A program made the translations under genes and the position numbers. Of a DNA stretch of 64,000 bases, positions 21,277 to 33,314 are shown piece by piece; the first letter of the stretch is position 1, and each line of letters opens with the position of its first letter. Below the pieces are notes generated by a model that did no database searches, was not told where the DNA came from, and was given only the letters and a program-made list of their open reading frames with translations. The DNA lies in NCBI GenBank assembly GCA_038503035.1, contig JAVSML010021688.1:62001-126000 (forward strand). Reading direction: 5' to 3'. Source of the stretch: Crocodylus rhombifer (Eukaryota > Chordata > Crocodylia > Crocodylidae).

Positions 21277-21392
21277 GTATATTAAGCCCCTGCCCCAACA
21301 TTTCAAAATGGTCATGGGGGCACTTTAAACCTCAACAAATGGCCCCACAGCCATTTTGAAATGTGGGGTGTAGGGGAGGGGGCTTAATACAT
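21277..21392. repeat. Fold-back element, about 45-bp arms
   Basis: Left arm (21277-21320, …attaagcccctgcccc…catttcaaaatgg…) and right arm (21341-21392, ccattttgaaatgtgggg…ggcttaatacata) are imperfect reverse complements around a spacer of about 20 bp. A related block recurs at 22640-22682 (ttttgaaatgtgggcggc…ggggcttaata), so this is a dispersed family. Confidence 0.75.
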
Positions 21393-22017
21393 ATGACAGT
21401 GAGCTGTTTTATGACAGCAACTCTCTAGAAACCACTTGAATTAAAATACCTCCCCCCACCTCCAAGCATGTGTATAGGCAGAATTTGTTCCTATTCTTTG
21501 TTTGCATACCTCTTCCAACACTGGCCCTGTCTATGCCCTTCATTTTCTCTCCCTCCTCCCTTCCCACATTTTGCATTCAAATGATTCATGCCACTTTATA
21601 CACTGCTTTATACCATCTTCTACAGCACTTGATTAAGTGAGGTTGAACTGACAAAAGCCTATGCTATATCTTATTTAGTTAGTTTATAAAGGTGTGCATC
21701 ATCCTACTTTTTTCCTTCAGCCTAACATAGCTGACTAACTCTCACTGCCAATATGTTGCATATTATAAAGTTATTATGCTAATAATCCATATAGGATTCT
21801 ATGAGATATGGTGTATTACCATTGTAACATATTCCTAAAGTACAATAACTGTCAATATACTTTATGAATAGCAATAATTGCTGCTAACTCTCACATTTAT
21901 AATTTATTTTCATATAAACTTCAAAGTAAATCAAAACCTTGGCTCATTGACCAAATAAATAAATGCTCTCCTTAAAAGAAATCAGCCTTTTCTTAGTGCC
22001 TAATACTAAGATACACT
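21393..22017. other. AT-rich sequence, no gene seen
   Basis: Unique-looking, no recognisable element. Confidence 0.5.
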
Positions 22018-22505
22018 GGATACATCTACACAAGAAGTTCACTGCAGAGCTGCCTAATTAGCTCTTCAGTAAAGTCTCAACATCTACATGTGCAGTCCTA
22101 TTAGGAAGCAGGAAACTAATCAACTCTGCCGCAGGTTAGTATTTGTACTATCCTGTGGCTACATTCTTTAATGTGCAGCAACACGCATGTAAATGCTAAT
22201 GGAGCTGGCTGGAGCATGAGGGTGCTTCAGTGCGGGTGTGGGGCTGCCTGCCAGAAAGCTGGACACTGGAGCAGCCTCATGCCCCAGCCAGCCCCTCTGC
22301 AGCACACTGGGTCAGGTCAGGGCAGTTGTGGGCTGGCAGGCTGACCCCCGGGACCCTCTGCCAGCTGGGGGGCTGCTCTGACCAGGTTCAACATGCTGCA
22401 GTCCTAGGAGCACATAGAGACGTTGTGCCCAGAAGCAATTAGCTCCAGCACAATACACACTGGAGTTTATTCATTTGCATTAATTTCTAGTGTAGATACA
22501 CTCAC
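22018..22505. mobile_element. Family D miniature TIR element
   Basis: The left end ggatacatctacacaagaag and right end (tctagtgtagatacactca, reverse complement tgagtgtatctacactaga) form imperfect TIRs. The interior matches 25440-25908: catgagggtgcttcagtg, gccccagccagcccctc, gggctggcaggctga, agcaat….agtttatt. GC-rich core, no transposase. Confidence 0.65.
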
Positions 22506-22559
22506 TGAGTAGCCTTGGCTAAAGGCTAAAACCAGGCCCTCTACAGCATATTGAGCCCA

Positions 22560-22690
22560 ATCAGAGTATCTCTGGGCTGACAGAGGGCCTGTGGGGTGCT
22601 TTAACTACAATTCAATGAGGTTTAGTTAAAGCACCTCCATGGCGGTTTTGAAATGTGGGCGGCACTGGAGGGGCTTAATAGCCTTGGCTA
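22560..22690. repeat. Fold-back family fragment
   Basis: Carries the ttttgaaatgtggg…ggggcttaata arm of the 21277 element, plus ggtgctttaact / agttaaagcacc, an internal inverted pair at 22596-22607 and 22624-22635. Confidence 0.5.
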
Positions 22691-23343
22691 CTCAGCACTT
22701 AGTAAGATTATCTACTTACTGGGTGTGAGGGGTAAATCCTGTCTCAACTGAATTCAATGCCATTAACTGCTGTAAGGCGAAGATTTCCAATGAGGATTTT
22801 AATAATTTCTAAGACGATGCTCAGTATTTTAGCTAGGCAACTGGTAAAGAGTCCAAACCAATCAATATATAGTATACTATAACAGTTATTCTCTCCAAAT
22901 TATAAATAAACAAGGAAAAAAACAAACTCCCCCCTCTCCCCCTAACTATGATGCAACAACACAAAATTATATTAAACAAGAAATGTTCTGAGTCCTGAAC
23001 TCTAGCAGGGCCTTTATACTAAAAATTCCAGCACAGCTGTAATTAAAATGTCATGCAGAATACAAAACAATCTGGGGCTGCATACTCAATAACACATTCC
23101 TTTAACAAAGCAGTTACAGGCCTCAGTCTTGTGAGCTCTTATACTTGGCTTTACATAGTGGGATCCGATTCAGTGCTGGTACTAAGATGATGGTCTTAGC
23201 TAGTACTAAGTCAGTGGGACTACTCATGGTTTAATTATAAATGTCATATCTCAATGTCAACTGCATTATGTAAAATGACATTTTGCGAACAAGTTGACCT
23301 CTACCCCCCAAAATAGATAGTTAACTAGGATCATGTTTCTGTC
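22691..23343. other. AT-rich sequence, no gene seen
   Basis: No recognisable repeat or coding frame. It ends at the CpG-rich family B LTR. Confidence 0.5.
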
Positions 23344-24953
23344 TGTCACGGAGTCACAGAGGTGCCCCGTGAGTGTGAGGGTGATTGGCAGGGCTGTCAA
23401 TCACCCAGGCAGCCCAGGTGCCTGGTTGCCAGGGGCAACCAGGTGGTCACATGACCGGAAGAGGGCAGGGCCTGGCCTTTATAACCAGCTCAGGCCAGAG
23501 CCTGAGACACAGTTCCCTTCTGGCTGCTGCAGGAGCAGGAGCTCTGTGGCTGAGCTGAGCGGCCTGGGTTAGTTGCTGCTACTTCATCCCACTAGCCGGC
23601 CGCAATGATGCAGGGAACAGCATCGCCCTGACTGGAGGTAGGATTGCGAGCCCTGGTGGGGCTTGGAGTTATTAGGCGTGTGGAGCCTTTGCTTATGTTA
23701 TAGCCAGATGGCTTGAGTGTTAAGTTATAGTTTACATCCGGAGGACCGGGGAGGCTGTAGGGGAGTGAGGAGGCCTCAAGGGGAGTTTCCCCACAGCTTG
23801 GGGGTTCCCAGTGCCCAGTTGGGCATAGTGCCAGGGGCACTATTGTCGGTGCGATAGGGCACCATATTGCGCCAGCGAGGCGCGGGGTGCGGGGTTACAG
23901 ACCCCGGCCCATAAGAGCGGGGTTTAGCCCCGGAGCAGGGCAACGACAGAGCGTGAGGCGCAGAGTCAGCCCCAAGAGGGCAAGGCCCAAGGCGGGGCAG
24001 AGACAGTGCGCGAGGCACACAGAGTCAGCCCGAGAGGACAAGGCCCAGCGGGGACTAGACCCAGCAAGGCGACGTAGCCAAGCGTAGTTAGCCACCCGAG
24101 GGCGCCGAGACTGGGGCGGCGGTAGTGCCGGCCCGAAGGCGCCGAGACGAGGGCGGCAATGGAGCTAAGGCTAGGACAGTGAGAGCAGCCTAGTTAGCCA
24201 CCCAAGGGTGCTAAGACTAGGGCGGCGATAGCGCCGGCCCAAGGGCGCCGAAGCTAGGGCGGCGATAGAGCCAGGGCTAGAACCCGGCCCAAGGGCGCCG
24301 AGGCTAGGGCGGCGAGAGAGAGCCGGCCCGAAGGTGCCGAGGATAGGGCCGCGATAGAGCCGAGATCCGGGCAGAGGGAGTGTGCCGGCCCAAGGGCGCC
24401 GAGGCTAGGGCGGCGAGAGTGCTCCAGACTCAGGTAGAGCCGGCGATTTAGCCAGGCGCCGGCTAGAACCCGGCCCAGGGGGCCGCCGGTAGTGAGCGGC
24501 GCTGGCGAGCCGACCCGGGAGGCGCCAGCAAGTAGCTGGGTGCCAGCGTGATAGGCCCAGGGCGTGGGGAACGGGCCAGAGATTGGGGCCCGACCCCAGG
24601 AGGCTCCAGGTGGGCGAAAAGCCCGGTGCCCGAGAGTGAGAGCAAGGGCACCTGAGGGGCTAGGGACCATACAAGCGTCCCCCAGAACAGCTGCGAGGCT
24701 TGGGGCGTGCTAAGGGGGAGGCTTGGAGGCACGCATTGCCCTTAAGGCAGGACGCTTACGGAATACCCGCCTAGAATAGGGACGACTATCAAGACCGTCC
24801 ATTGGGGAAACTGGCAGCCTCCACATCATATCTTTTACCATCAAAGTCGTGGCGGGCGGGATTCTGAGGGTGCTACGTCACCCTAACGTGACAGTAGGCG
24901 GCGCTAGGGGGTTCACGGCCGCCCCTAGCGCGCCGCCCCCTCACACTGTCATA
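23344..24953 (+). mobile_element. Family B LTR element, CpG-rich, expanded centre
   Basis: Begins tgtcacggagtc and ends cactgtcata. The promoter-like part has caggtgcctggttgccaggg, accggaagagggcagggcc and a TATA-like tttataa at 23478-23484, giving plus orientation. The last 100 bp (cgtgacagtaggcggcgcta…) match the end of the 13610-14220 copy in reverse. Between them 23650-24750 is very GC- and CpG-rich and holds short tandem modules. The other copy lacks that block, so it is either an expansion or a retained leader. No clean target duplication (ctgtc against tctcc). No coding domain recognised; the 138-codon minus frame is compositional. Confidence 0.65.
23940..24500. repeat. Degenerate CpG-rich repeat array
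   Basis: A module like cccaagggcgccgaggctag followed by ggcggcgatag recurs at about 24094, 24132, 24200, 24238, 24288, 24327, 24389 and (weaker) 24474, with spacings of 38-85 bp. Just before it, a unit of about 55 bp (gcgtgaggcgcagagtcagc…caaggccca) is repeated at 23951 and 24008. CpG content is far above the rest of the window. Confidence 0.8.
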
Positions 24954-25439
24954 TCTCCTCTATTAATTCCTAGCTGATAGCTTGCTACCAACAGCAACTC
25001 AGCATATGCTCAGATGAGGTTCCAGTTCAGAAAACTATCCCTGTTATGAAAAAATTAAATATGTTGTTTTGTCTTATACATTTCCTGATGGGCCTCATTC
25101 ACAGAGTCCTAAATTCCATGGAAAAACTCCCACTGATTATAACAAACTTTTGACTGGACTCTGTAATTTCCTGTAAAGATTTTCAGATCAGTTAAGGTCC
25201 ATGGCAAAGATGGGGGAAATTTAGGAACAAAATAGTAGGAAAATAGCAGTAAGTAGGAAAGTAACAGAAGGGATATTTTAAGGTAATGCACCTAATCTCT
25301 CTCAGCCTAGCTGTTTGAAACATGTAACATACATTTCTAAGAATTTCAGATTAAAATAAATTACTTACAGATCACTTCTTAGGCTTCACTTCTGAAACTT
25401 AAAATGGAACAATATCTGAAGAATAGCTGAAAAATATTG
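24954..25439. other. AT-rich sequence, no gene seen
   Basis: Nothing recognisable. Confidence 0.5.
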
Positions 25440-25908
25440 GGCATGTCTACACGACACATTTACTGTTCAGTTGACTAACTGCACAGAAAAAATGTCTTAG
25501 TGTCTACACATGCGCCCCTGTTAGGACACATAAAACTAAAAAAGTCTGCAGCAGGGTAACACTTGTAAATCTCATGCTTTTTTGCGTGCACCAGCACATG
25601 TAGATGCTGACCCGGCTGCCAGGGGCATGAGGGTGCTTCAGTGAGTGGGCTGCCTGCTGGCTAGCTCTTCACTGAAGCACCCTTGTGCCCCAGCCAGCCC
25701 CTCCACAGCACTTTGAGACTGGTTGGAGCAGTCGGGCTGGCAGGCTGATCCCCAAGATGCTCTGCCTGTTGGGGCTGCTGCAACCAGACTCAATGTGCTA
25801 CAGTCCAGGCACATGCGTAAAATGGTGTGCTTGGAAGCAATAAACTGCAGAGCAATAATCTCCACAGTTTATTGTGTTGCACTAATGGCACATATAGATA
25901 CATGCACT
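25440..25908. mobile_element. Family D miniature TIR element
   Basis: Left end gggcatgtctacacgacaca; right end ggcacatatagataca (reverse complement tgtatctatatgtgcc). The core is shared with 22018-22505. A ccagccagcccctccacag block and its flanking gggtgctt/aagcaccc pairs give partial internal symmetry. No transposase. Confidence 0.65.
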
Positions 25909-26875
25909 GATAATGACATAATGAGTATGCTTATATACTGTGTTAAATTAAGCCTCTTAAAGATGCAGTATTTGATTGCATACATTTTATGTCATGTACT
26001 TTCACATTATGTAACCTTCTCAGAAACACATTAAAGCAATAATTATAATTTCTTTATAGAGCCTGTAATGTCAGTACATTTATGTTTGAAATGTCACAAT
26101 TATTAATATGGATTAAAAATTTAGTAAGCCATGGTTTATTTTATTCTAACTTGTGTTTATGCATTATTAGTAGTATCACAATACAAGGACCCAAATATTT
26201 AAGAAAATGTGTAATCAAATTCTTTATGCAGTGCCCCATCCATCACTGCATACAGGAATACAATAAATGCATCTATATAAAATCTTGACACTGCTTGTAT
26301 AGCATAGAGCATCTTGACACTGCTTGTATATGTCATAGAGGAAGAAGGTCTGATGATTTAGCAGCTTGCCTTTTTTACTCTGAGTCAGAATCAATATTCA
26401 ACTTCCCAACCTAGCTTTGCCAGCAGCATGTTACTGGAATAGTGGCATTTTTGGCTGGGACATACAACAGAATTCTGGACTAGGTATGCTCATTAAATTG
26501 CCCTTGAAGCTGTTTGCCAGAGTGGAGGAAATACTCTTCCAACCTGGGCAATAGTTCTGGGCCAGATTCTGAGATCCTGAGAAAGTATGAAACACAATGT
26601 GCTCTTGTTTCCTGAATTATAAGCTATGGGACACTCATCACTCAAGCTCACCATATTCTGAATCATAGGTAGTGGAACTTCAATGTGTGAGAGGAGAAAC
26701 AACCAAAACTGCATCATGTTTATCAGCTACACTACTGTGTAGGTTTCTTCCTATACTCCAGAGGACTAGCAAGTCTTTTGGAAGACAATCCTCAAGTCAG
26801 AATTGAACCCCAAGGGTGGCCATGATGTCCCCATGTGGCCATACAGTTCCTGCCCAACTCAGACTCTGTAGGATT
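25909..26875. other. AT-rich stretch with a short tandem duplication, no gene seen
   Basis: No gene recognised. At 26282-26338 a 29-bp unit beginning atcttgacactgcttgtata occurs twice in tandem. Confidence 0.5.
26282..26338. repeat. 29-bp tandem duplication
   Basis: Copies start at 26282 and 26311. Both begin atcttgacactgcttgtata and end with catagag, differing by a few bases near the end. Confidence 0.85.
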
Positions 26876-26877
26876 TA

Positions 26878-27190
26878 GGGGTGTGCAAAGTGGACCATAT
26901 TCAATTCGGATTCAGATTTGGCCCAATTTGGGGAACAGCAATTTGAATGGTTGATTTGGACTGAGGTCCCGATTTGATTTGGCCGAATCCAGATCTGAAG
27001 ATGTGATGCTGATTTGAAGAATCAGCAATTCGGTCATAGACACAACTTTAAATTTTTTTCTACATACCTCGAGGCACCAGGTGCTTTGTGACCACTGAAA
27101 TGGTGGGGCAGATGGAATGTCTCACAGGAGTGTGTGTGTGTGTGTGGGGGGGGCACATGCTCTGCAGGGCGGGGAGGGGCTCCCTGATGA
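26878..27190 (+). mobile_element. Family G TIR element, left part
   Basis: Follows a TA at 26876-26877 and begins ggggtgtgcaaagtgg. It shares with 54115-54380 the run of ttcggattcagattt/gattcgattt motifs, the tcatagacacaactttaaat block, ctacatacctcgaggcacca and atggtggggcagatgga. A (tg)n tract lies at 27131-27144. No matching right arm was found, so the copy is truncated or rearranged. Confidence 0.6.
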
Positions 27191-27665
27191 GTTTCTCTTG
27201 GGAAGTGTACAAGCATTCATTCTCCCTGCTGCTCAACTCCTCCTGAGGACCAGGAGTTGTTCAGCAGCAGAAAAGGGCTTCCCTGGGGTCACCTGGGTCT
27301 AGGGAAGTCATGGGAGTTTTACCCATTGTTTGACTCCTAGGACCAGAAGGGGGCAAGCAGCAGTTGACCTCCTTCCTCAGACCAGGGTGACTCCAATCTC
27401 AGGAAAACACAAGGACCATTTTCTTTATGCCTAACTCCTTCTGGTCACTGGGAGGAGTTAAGAAGCAGGGAAGTTCATAAGTGTACAAGCGTTCACTCTC
27501 CCAGGAGAAATTCTCCCAAGAGCAACCTCTATGGGGCTAGAAATGGGTTATTTTTCTCCTGGAACCAATATTTTCATTTCAGGGGAGACTGTGTGAATGC
27601 CTGTATACTTGTGGTTTCTACTAGAAGATCTGTAATTCTCCTGGTCAAAAAGTAAATGCCTGTAC
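27191..27665. repeat. Unclassified dispersed-looking segment with internal repeats
   Basis: gtgtacaagcattcattctccc (27206) and gtgtacaagcgttcactctccc (27481) are near-identical direct repeats. ctcaactcctcctgaggacc and the ggaggagttaag block (27451) are inverted with respect to each other. May be the rest of the family G insertion or a separate element. Confidence 0.35.
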
Positions 27666-30435
27666 ATGGCCAGAGTCTAGGAACTAGACTCAAAAGGCAG
27701 AAAGACATACCAGATATAGTATATTGTATTCTTCTAAAGAGACCTTTTATAATTGCTCTGACTATTAAGGGCCTGATAGAAGTTCATTGACATTTTCTGT
27801 TGATATTAATGTACTGTCTAATGTGGACTTCCAGTTGTCAGAAATTTCCTATGGAATTATTTTTGCAGTTTCATTTCCACGCTAATTCCTTTTGGGGGTG
27901 TCTTTGTCTAACAGGTGTCGACAAGGTAATTGCTTAATTGTAGATATATAGTCAGCCTATTAGAAATAGTACATAATTAGCACATATTAGAAATAGCACA
28001 TTGCTAAAATAGAGTAACAGTAGTATAAAATACAATTTTTATTGGAGATATAGAGGTGACTATTTTTACAGATTAATTTCTTAATTGCTTCCAGTATATT
28101 ATCTAAACCCACAAGACCTGATTTACAATTTGAACACAGGGCCAGAAAATAAATTGAAATCCAATTGATTCTTAAAATAAATTACTACAGCCAACAAAGG
28201 CACATATTTCAGTTACGTGTTCTGTGAATGTAGAGTTAAAACACTGAACAATTCTGAGTTACTAGACAGAGGCTTACAATAAATAAGTGAAAAGTTTATT
28301 ATTCTTTAAAGGGAAATCCAGTCATATAAACTCAACATTTATATGCATGTGGTAGGGAAAGTGCCTGCACTTGGATTGACAACTTTTATAACCAATTGAA
28401 ACTTAGACTACTGTTTTTCCCCACCCTGATGCTGAAAAGAAAAATATTTCAGCCCTGATCCTGCAACTTAGGACAGGTTATACATCTAAAAATAAATAAC
28501 GCATTAATTTATAGCATATAATATCAATAGGACTCTTTACAGCTACAAGTCAGGATAGCAATATAGCACTAAGCCCTTCCCATGGAAGTAATGATACAAT
28601 CTTAATACAAAAGAAAGGGAGAAAACTACCAATTCAGTAGATTGTGCTGTTCCCTTTAGAGGAGAACAGAAGCTGAGCCTTAACACAGCTATAGAGATCT
28701 CTGTGATGCTGGATGTTCCACTATAATAAATACATAACCACAAATAGCAGATACTATCGTCACCATTTCTACACCATGTATATTTGGGTATTTTGACTAG
28801 AACCATACAACTCTTTGTATTAAAAAACCTCCAAAAACCAATATATTATTTGAGGAAAAAATGAAGAAAAGGGCCCAGGAACCTGAAACATTAGAAAGGT
28901 TTAGTTTGTGCTTGCTACAGCACTGTGTCTTCCTGAATTAACTGGGATACATGCATTACATAACTGTGCTGTGTAAGACTATTAGAAAAATGTTTTGGTT
29001 CCTAGTTACTATGGTGATAGTCACATTAGAAATGCAGAGAGATATCTGATGGTGATGGCAATATAATTCTATACACAGTATGATGAGTTAGAGAGAATAA
29101 TGTTTCCTATTAGACATCTCTCAACCAAGGTCATTCTATGTGCCTTATTATAAGAATGGAGCCATTTTATCTACACTGCAGTCCTTCAGATAGAGGACCA
29201 CCCTGTCCATAATTGTGCGCTCAGGATTTTGTGAGTTAACTTCAAATACTGAATCTAATGTTGTTGATGACAATGATAAATATATTGTATAGAACTGGTT
29301 GCTTCTACCTCTTAAGTTGATCTACTGATTTCTTCCTTGTAATATTTTAAAAAAATCACCTTTGCTTTAGGATGTTACTTTAGGCAACATTAAAACTGAA
29401 AAGATAAAATTTCATGCATCTTACAGTGTGTATTATTTTATGGATTGAACATTTTTTTTCTTCTCAGGCAGAAAGCTTGCATTTCAGATGTGGTGTCCCT
29501 GAACGTCAAGAAGTATCTGTGTCCATAATAGAATGCATTGAATAAATACAGTCCTGCCACATAAGAAGGGGGCGGGGGGGGGAGATAAAGGGGGAGAGGA
29601 GAGTCCTACTCATTTATTTCTATATAATAGTTTCAGAAAAGACATTTCCTCACTTATGTAGTTAATTACAAAAATAATGTGTTCCAAGATATTTTGAAAC
29701 AGGTCCAAATTTTCTTTTTAAAAACACACAGGCATAGAATGAATGAATTTTGTGAGCTGTCTCGATATAAAATTTGGCATCTTATGTTTTTTTAATAAAA
29801 GTGTCAGTGTGGCTGAAGGGAAGGAGAAATTTCAAAAGGACAAGAAGCAGGGTGGCAAGTTTAGGAGTGGCGGAGATTTCCTGGGGAAAACAGTGCGAGA
29901 AAGCACCTGGAGCATACTTAAAGTGACTACTGAGACAGGTGGTATGCATTTCTGGGCCTGATCTTGAAAGCTGCTATTAATGGTAGCAAGCCCACTGAAA
30001 TAAATAGGACTACTTTGATTGTGTTTGCATGCAGAATCCGGCCCTGTGTGTGATGGATTCGTATTTCATTTCAGATATAAAGACTTGAAATAAATACAAA
30101 TACTGTGGCAAGTGCTAGATTCATGCAGACATTATTTGAAGAGAATAATCACATACCTTGAAAATTCAACAATTCAGGCAATTATACCCATGCTGTTTTC
30201 CAGCTCTGTTCAAACTTAGCATAAATGTCAGAAGTTCAGTCAGGATAATCATCCTGTGCAAATAACGTTAAGACTTAAGGCTTCTGTTACATTATTCACA
30301 CACTGTATTATCTAAATATAGCTTTGTTATGTAAATTTACTACAGTGTTTCTGGTAATTTTATTAGGCAACTGGCATACAAGTAGGACTGATGCCATTTT
30401 AATGCCAGGGTTTTTGTCAGGAAAATGACATAGAA
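27666..30435. other. AT-rich stretch, no gene seen
   Basis: About 2.8 kb of unique-looking low-GC DNA with a G-rich tract at 29567-29595. The 87-codon minus frame 28543-28806 and the 72-codon plus frame 29743-29961 have no domain. No repeat recognised. Confidence 0.45.
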
Positions 30436-31134
30436 CAGGGATAGGCAACCCACAGCATATGCCAGAGCATGGCATGTGAGGCCATTTTGTTCAACATGCC
30501 ACAGCCAGTATGAGCTCTGGGTAGCTGCCTCCAGCCACAAAGCCCAGGCTGCTTGCAGCAGATGGCCAGGAGGCTGCAAGCAAGAAGCCCAGGCTCCATG
30601 GCAGTCAGCAGCTGCCCAGAGCCCAGGCTGGTTGCAACCACGAGGCTGCAAACAGCTGCTCCAGCGTCCAGAGCCCCAGCTGGGGTCCATGGCAGCAGCA
30701 GCTGCACATGCACCTCTGGGTGCAGGGTGGGGAAGGGGGAATGGGGTACAGCAACCCTGGCCCTTCACCTGCCATCCACGCAGAGGCACATGTTCAGCCA
30801 CCACTGCCATGGAGCTGGTGTCAGGGAGCCAGATCCCAGTGCAGCTGTTTGCAGCCTCCCAGATGCCTACCATAGCTGGCCTGGGCTGTGGGAAGTTGCA
30901 GCAACTGGCAGGAAGGCTGCAAACAGCTGCACCAGGCTCTGGAGCCCCAGCACCAGCTCCATGGTGGTGGCAGCTGCATGCATGCCTTGGAGCGGACGGC
31001 AAGGGAGAGGCCAAAGCAGTTCAACCCCCTTTCATCAGGAACAGGGATTGGGCCCCTCATGGCTCCCCTGCAGTCTGCCCCTGGCATGCCAAATCAAGGT
31101 ATGAGTCGAGGTTGGAGTGTTTTTGGTAGTCCTG
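30436..31134. mobile_element. hAT-like non-autonomous element with GC-rich tandem interior
   Basis: The left end cagggataggcaaccc and the adjoining gccagagcatggcatgtgag are typical of a reptile hAT miniature family (CAGGGGTCGGCAACC-type). The right end ggtagtcctg is only a weak inverse match, and the flanks (acatagaa, gcaaaaat) do not form a duplication, so that boundary is uncertain. Inside, a block starting aggctgcaaacagctgc occurs at 30641 and 30914, each followed by gccccagc, ccatggc/ggtggcagc and gctgcatgc/gctgcacatgc. Frames of 183-224 codons on both strands are products of this repeat. Confidence 0.5.
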
Positions 31135-31149
31135 GCAAAAATGCCTCTC

Positions 31150-33312
31150 CCCCCCTTCCAAACAAATGAGGGAATGAAAACAAAACAAAACAAAATATAC
31201 AAACAAATCTCTAAAACCAAACTGCAATGGTGAATATTTTCAAACATAATGTTAGGAACCCTCAATTCAAATTTGGATACTTAAGTAAAGGGTATCCAAA
31301 GGGCACAGGTGCTAAATAACTACAGCTCCGGTCACCGTGGCTTGAAGCCATAGTCACGGATCAGAACTCTTTTGCGCTAATTGGTATAACAACTGTCTCC
31401 TTTCACTGCAAAAGGTTTGTTCAAAATGGAAGTAAATGGGAGCATTTATATGGTTTTCAATGGGTGTTGGGGCTGGGCCCCAAATTCCCAAAGCCAATAC
31501 TCACCATTTGTTACCTGCTTAGTTTTAACTTATATAAACCTGGCTGTTAATGGTAGAGTTGTTGAAAATAATTGTCAGAAACCACACCCCTCACTTCCCC
31601 CCAGATCCTCCCCTCACCCCTTTATTTTTTAATTCTTTGTCTGGAAATAAAATGTCTTTAACTAAACTGAATTGTTCACTGATTGGGAAAAATAAAAACA
31701 GATCCAAGAATCTCCATAGCACATTTCTTCTCAAACAATTTCAGGTTTTATATCCTGCACCCCATTCTGCCCCACTAATCTAAGCAACAATTTGGTCTGC
31801 AATTTCCATAATTTTTGTTACCATTTTGGCTATGTTTATGAAAGTGAATTTCCTTTCCACTTTTTTATTATCTAAATTTAAAATTAGAAAGAAAAAAAAA
31901 GGTTTGTCTTTTTAAATCAAGGACAATGAGAAAGCAGGGGAAGTCAGCAATTAATACCATGGAGTTCCCCTGACATGGATGTTAACTGGGGACACATCTT
32001 GTATGATGTTAATAATATTATTATTCTATAGTATTTTTTATTTATTTTCAGTAGTTTGCATAACATTAGTCACTTTATAGAAAGTTTATTCAATCCCAGT
32101 CTCATGGAGCCGACAGTGAAAGAACACCTCACATAATCATATTTGTTTTATACATATACACTACATAAAAATAACTATGTTAAATAACGATAATACAAAA
32201 CTATTACTGAAAAGTGGAGAGAAGCCACAATTAAATTTGGGTTTATATCAATCAAACTACTTCTATAGGTATGACCTACAGACAATCTTCCCTCTGGGCT
32301 GTATTAAAAAGCATCATCTTTCAAAGGACCTGGCCTACCATGCAGTCTAGATCACTCTCCCTGGCTTTACTCATCAGTATTTATTATTCTACTTATCTTG
32401 CGTGTTTTAGCAGTTCTGACATATGTTTTAATCAAAGTAAATATATTGAATAGTTCTTGGCTAGGCCATAATCCCCAAAGAACCCAAGTTTAAAACCTCT
32501 TTCAATGATGATTCTCCATTCATCACAAAAATGTGTCAGGTAGCCAATTCTTAATCCATTTAGTGTGCTTTATTGACATTAATACTGTTAATGCCTTAAT
32601 CAAAACGTCAGGTTGTACTAAGCTAACACCTTACCTAAAAGCTATTATTTCTATCTTTATCAACCAAACTTGTAATCTTGTCAAACAATGAAATCAGATT
32701 TGTTTTTGTTCATTAAGCTATCCTGTTCCTATTCTGACCCTTCCTTATAAACTCAACTCTGTACCAGCTTTTCCAATAATGTGTCCAAGACTGATGTCAG
32801 GCTAAAATCCAATTGCCCCTATATATATATATTTCACTGCTCTTCTTTTGGAATTTCCCTGGTATACAGGATTTATTTAAATTAATGATCATCAGAAAGC
32901 CAGAGACCCCTTCGGACAGCTCTTTCAGGACATTAGGGTTTATTTTATCCAAATGTGCTGATTTGAAAATATCTATTCCTCATAAACATTTAACATACTC
33001 CTGCCTACTACTGGATTGGAATGTACTTCATATTCTCATGTAATATACACATTGCCCTGCTTCTTTCCAAATAAAAAGCAGAAGAAAAAGTATTTATTGA
33101 GTACATCTACCTTTTCTCCATCATTGTTAAAATGTTTACTGTTTCCAGCTACTGAGGGACCTATACCATTGTTAGAATGTATTTTGTTCCTAATATACTT
33201 TTAAGAACTCCCTCATAATACTTAACCCTACTAGTCATGGATTTTTTTCTTTGGTAAATTTAGCTTCCCTTATAAATTTTCTGTATCTTACTTTGTTCCT
33301 TACATTGATCAT
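31150..33312. other. AT-rich stretch, no gene seen
   Basis: Unique-looking DNA with a (ta)n tract near 32820. Short C-rich block at 31586-31620. No gene or recognised element. Confidence 0.45.
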
Positions 33313-33314
33313 TA

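Noticed and set aside
24254..24732. 138-codon and 89-codon minus-strand frames
   Set aside because: Translation of the CpG-rich repeat array in a family B LTR. Leucine/alanine/proline repeats only.
30340..31129. Overlapping frames of 183-224 codons on both strands
   Set aside because: They coincide with a GC-rich tandem block in a hAT-like element. Composition is A/C/G/H/L/P/Q/S-biased on both strands and no domain is visible.
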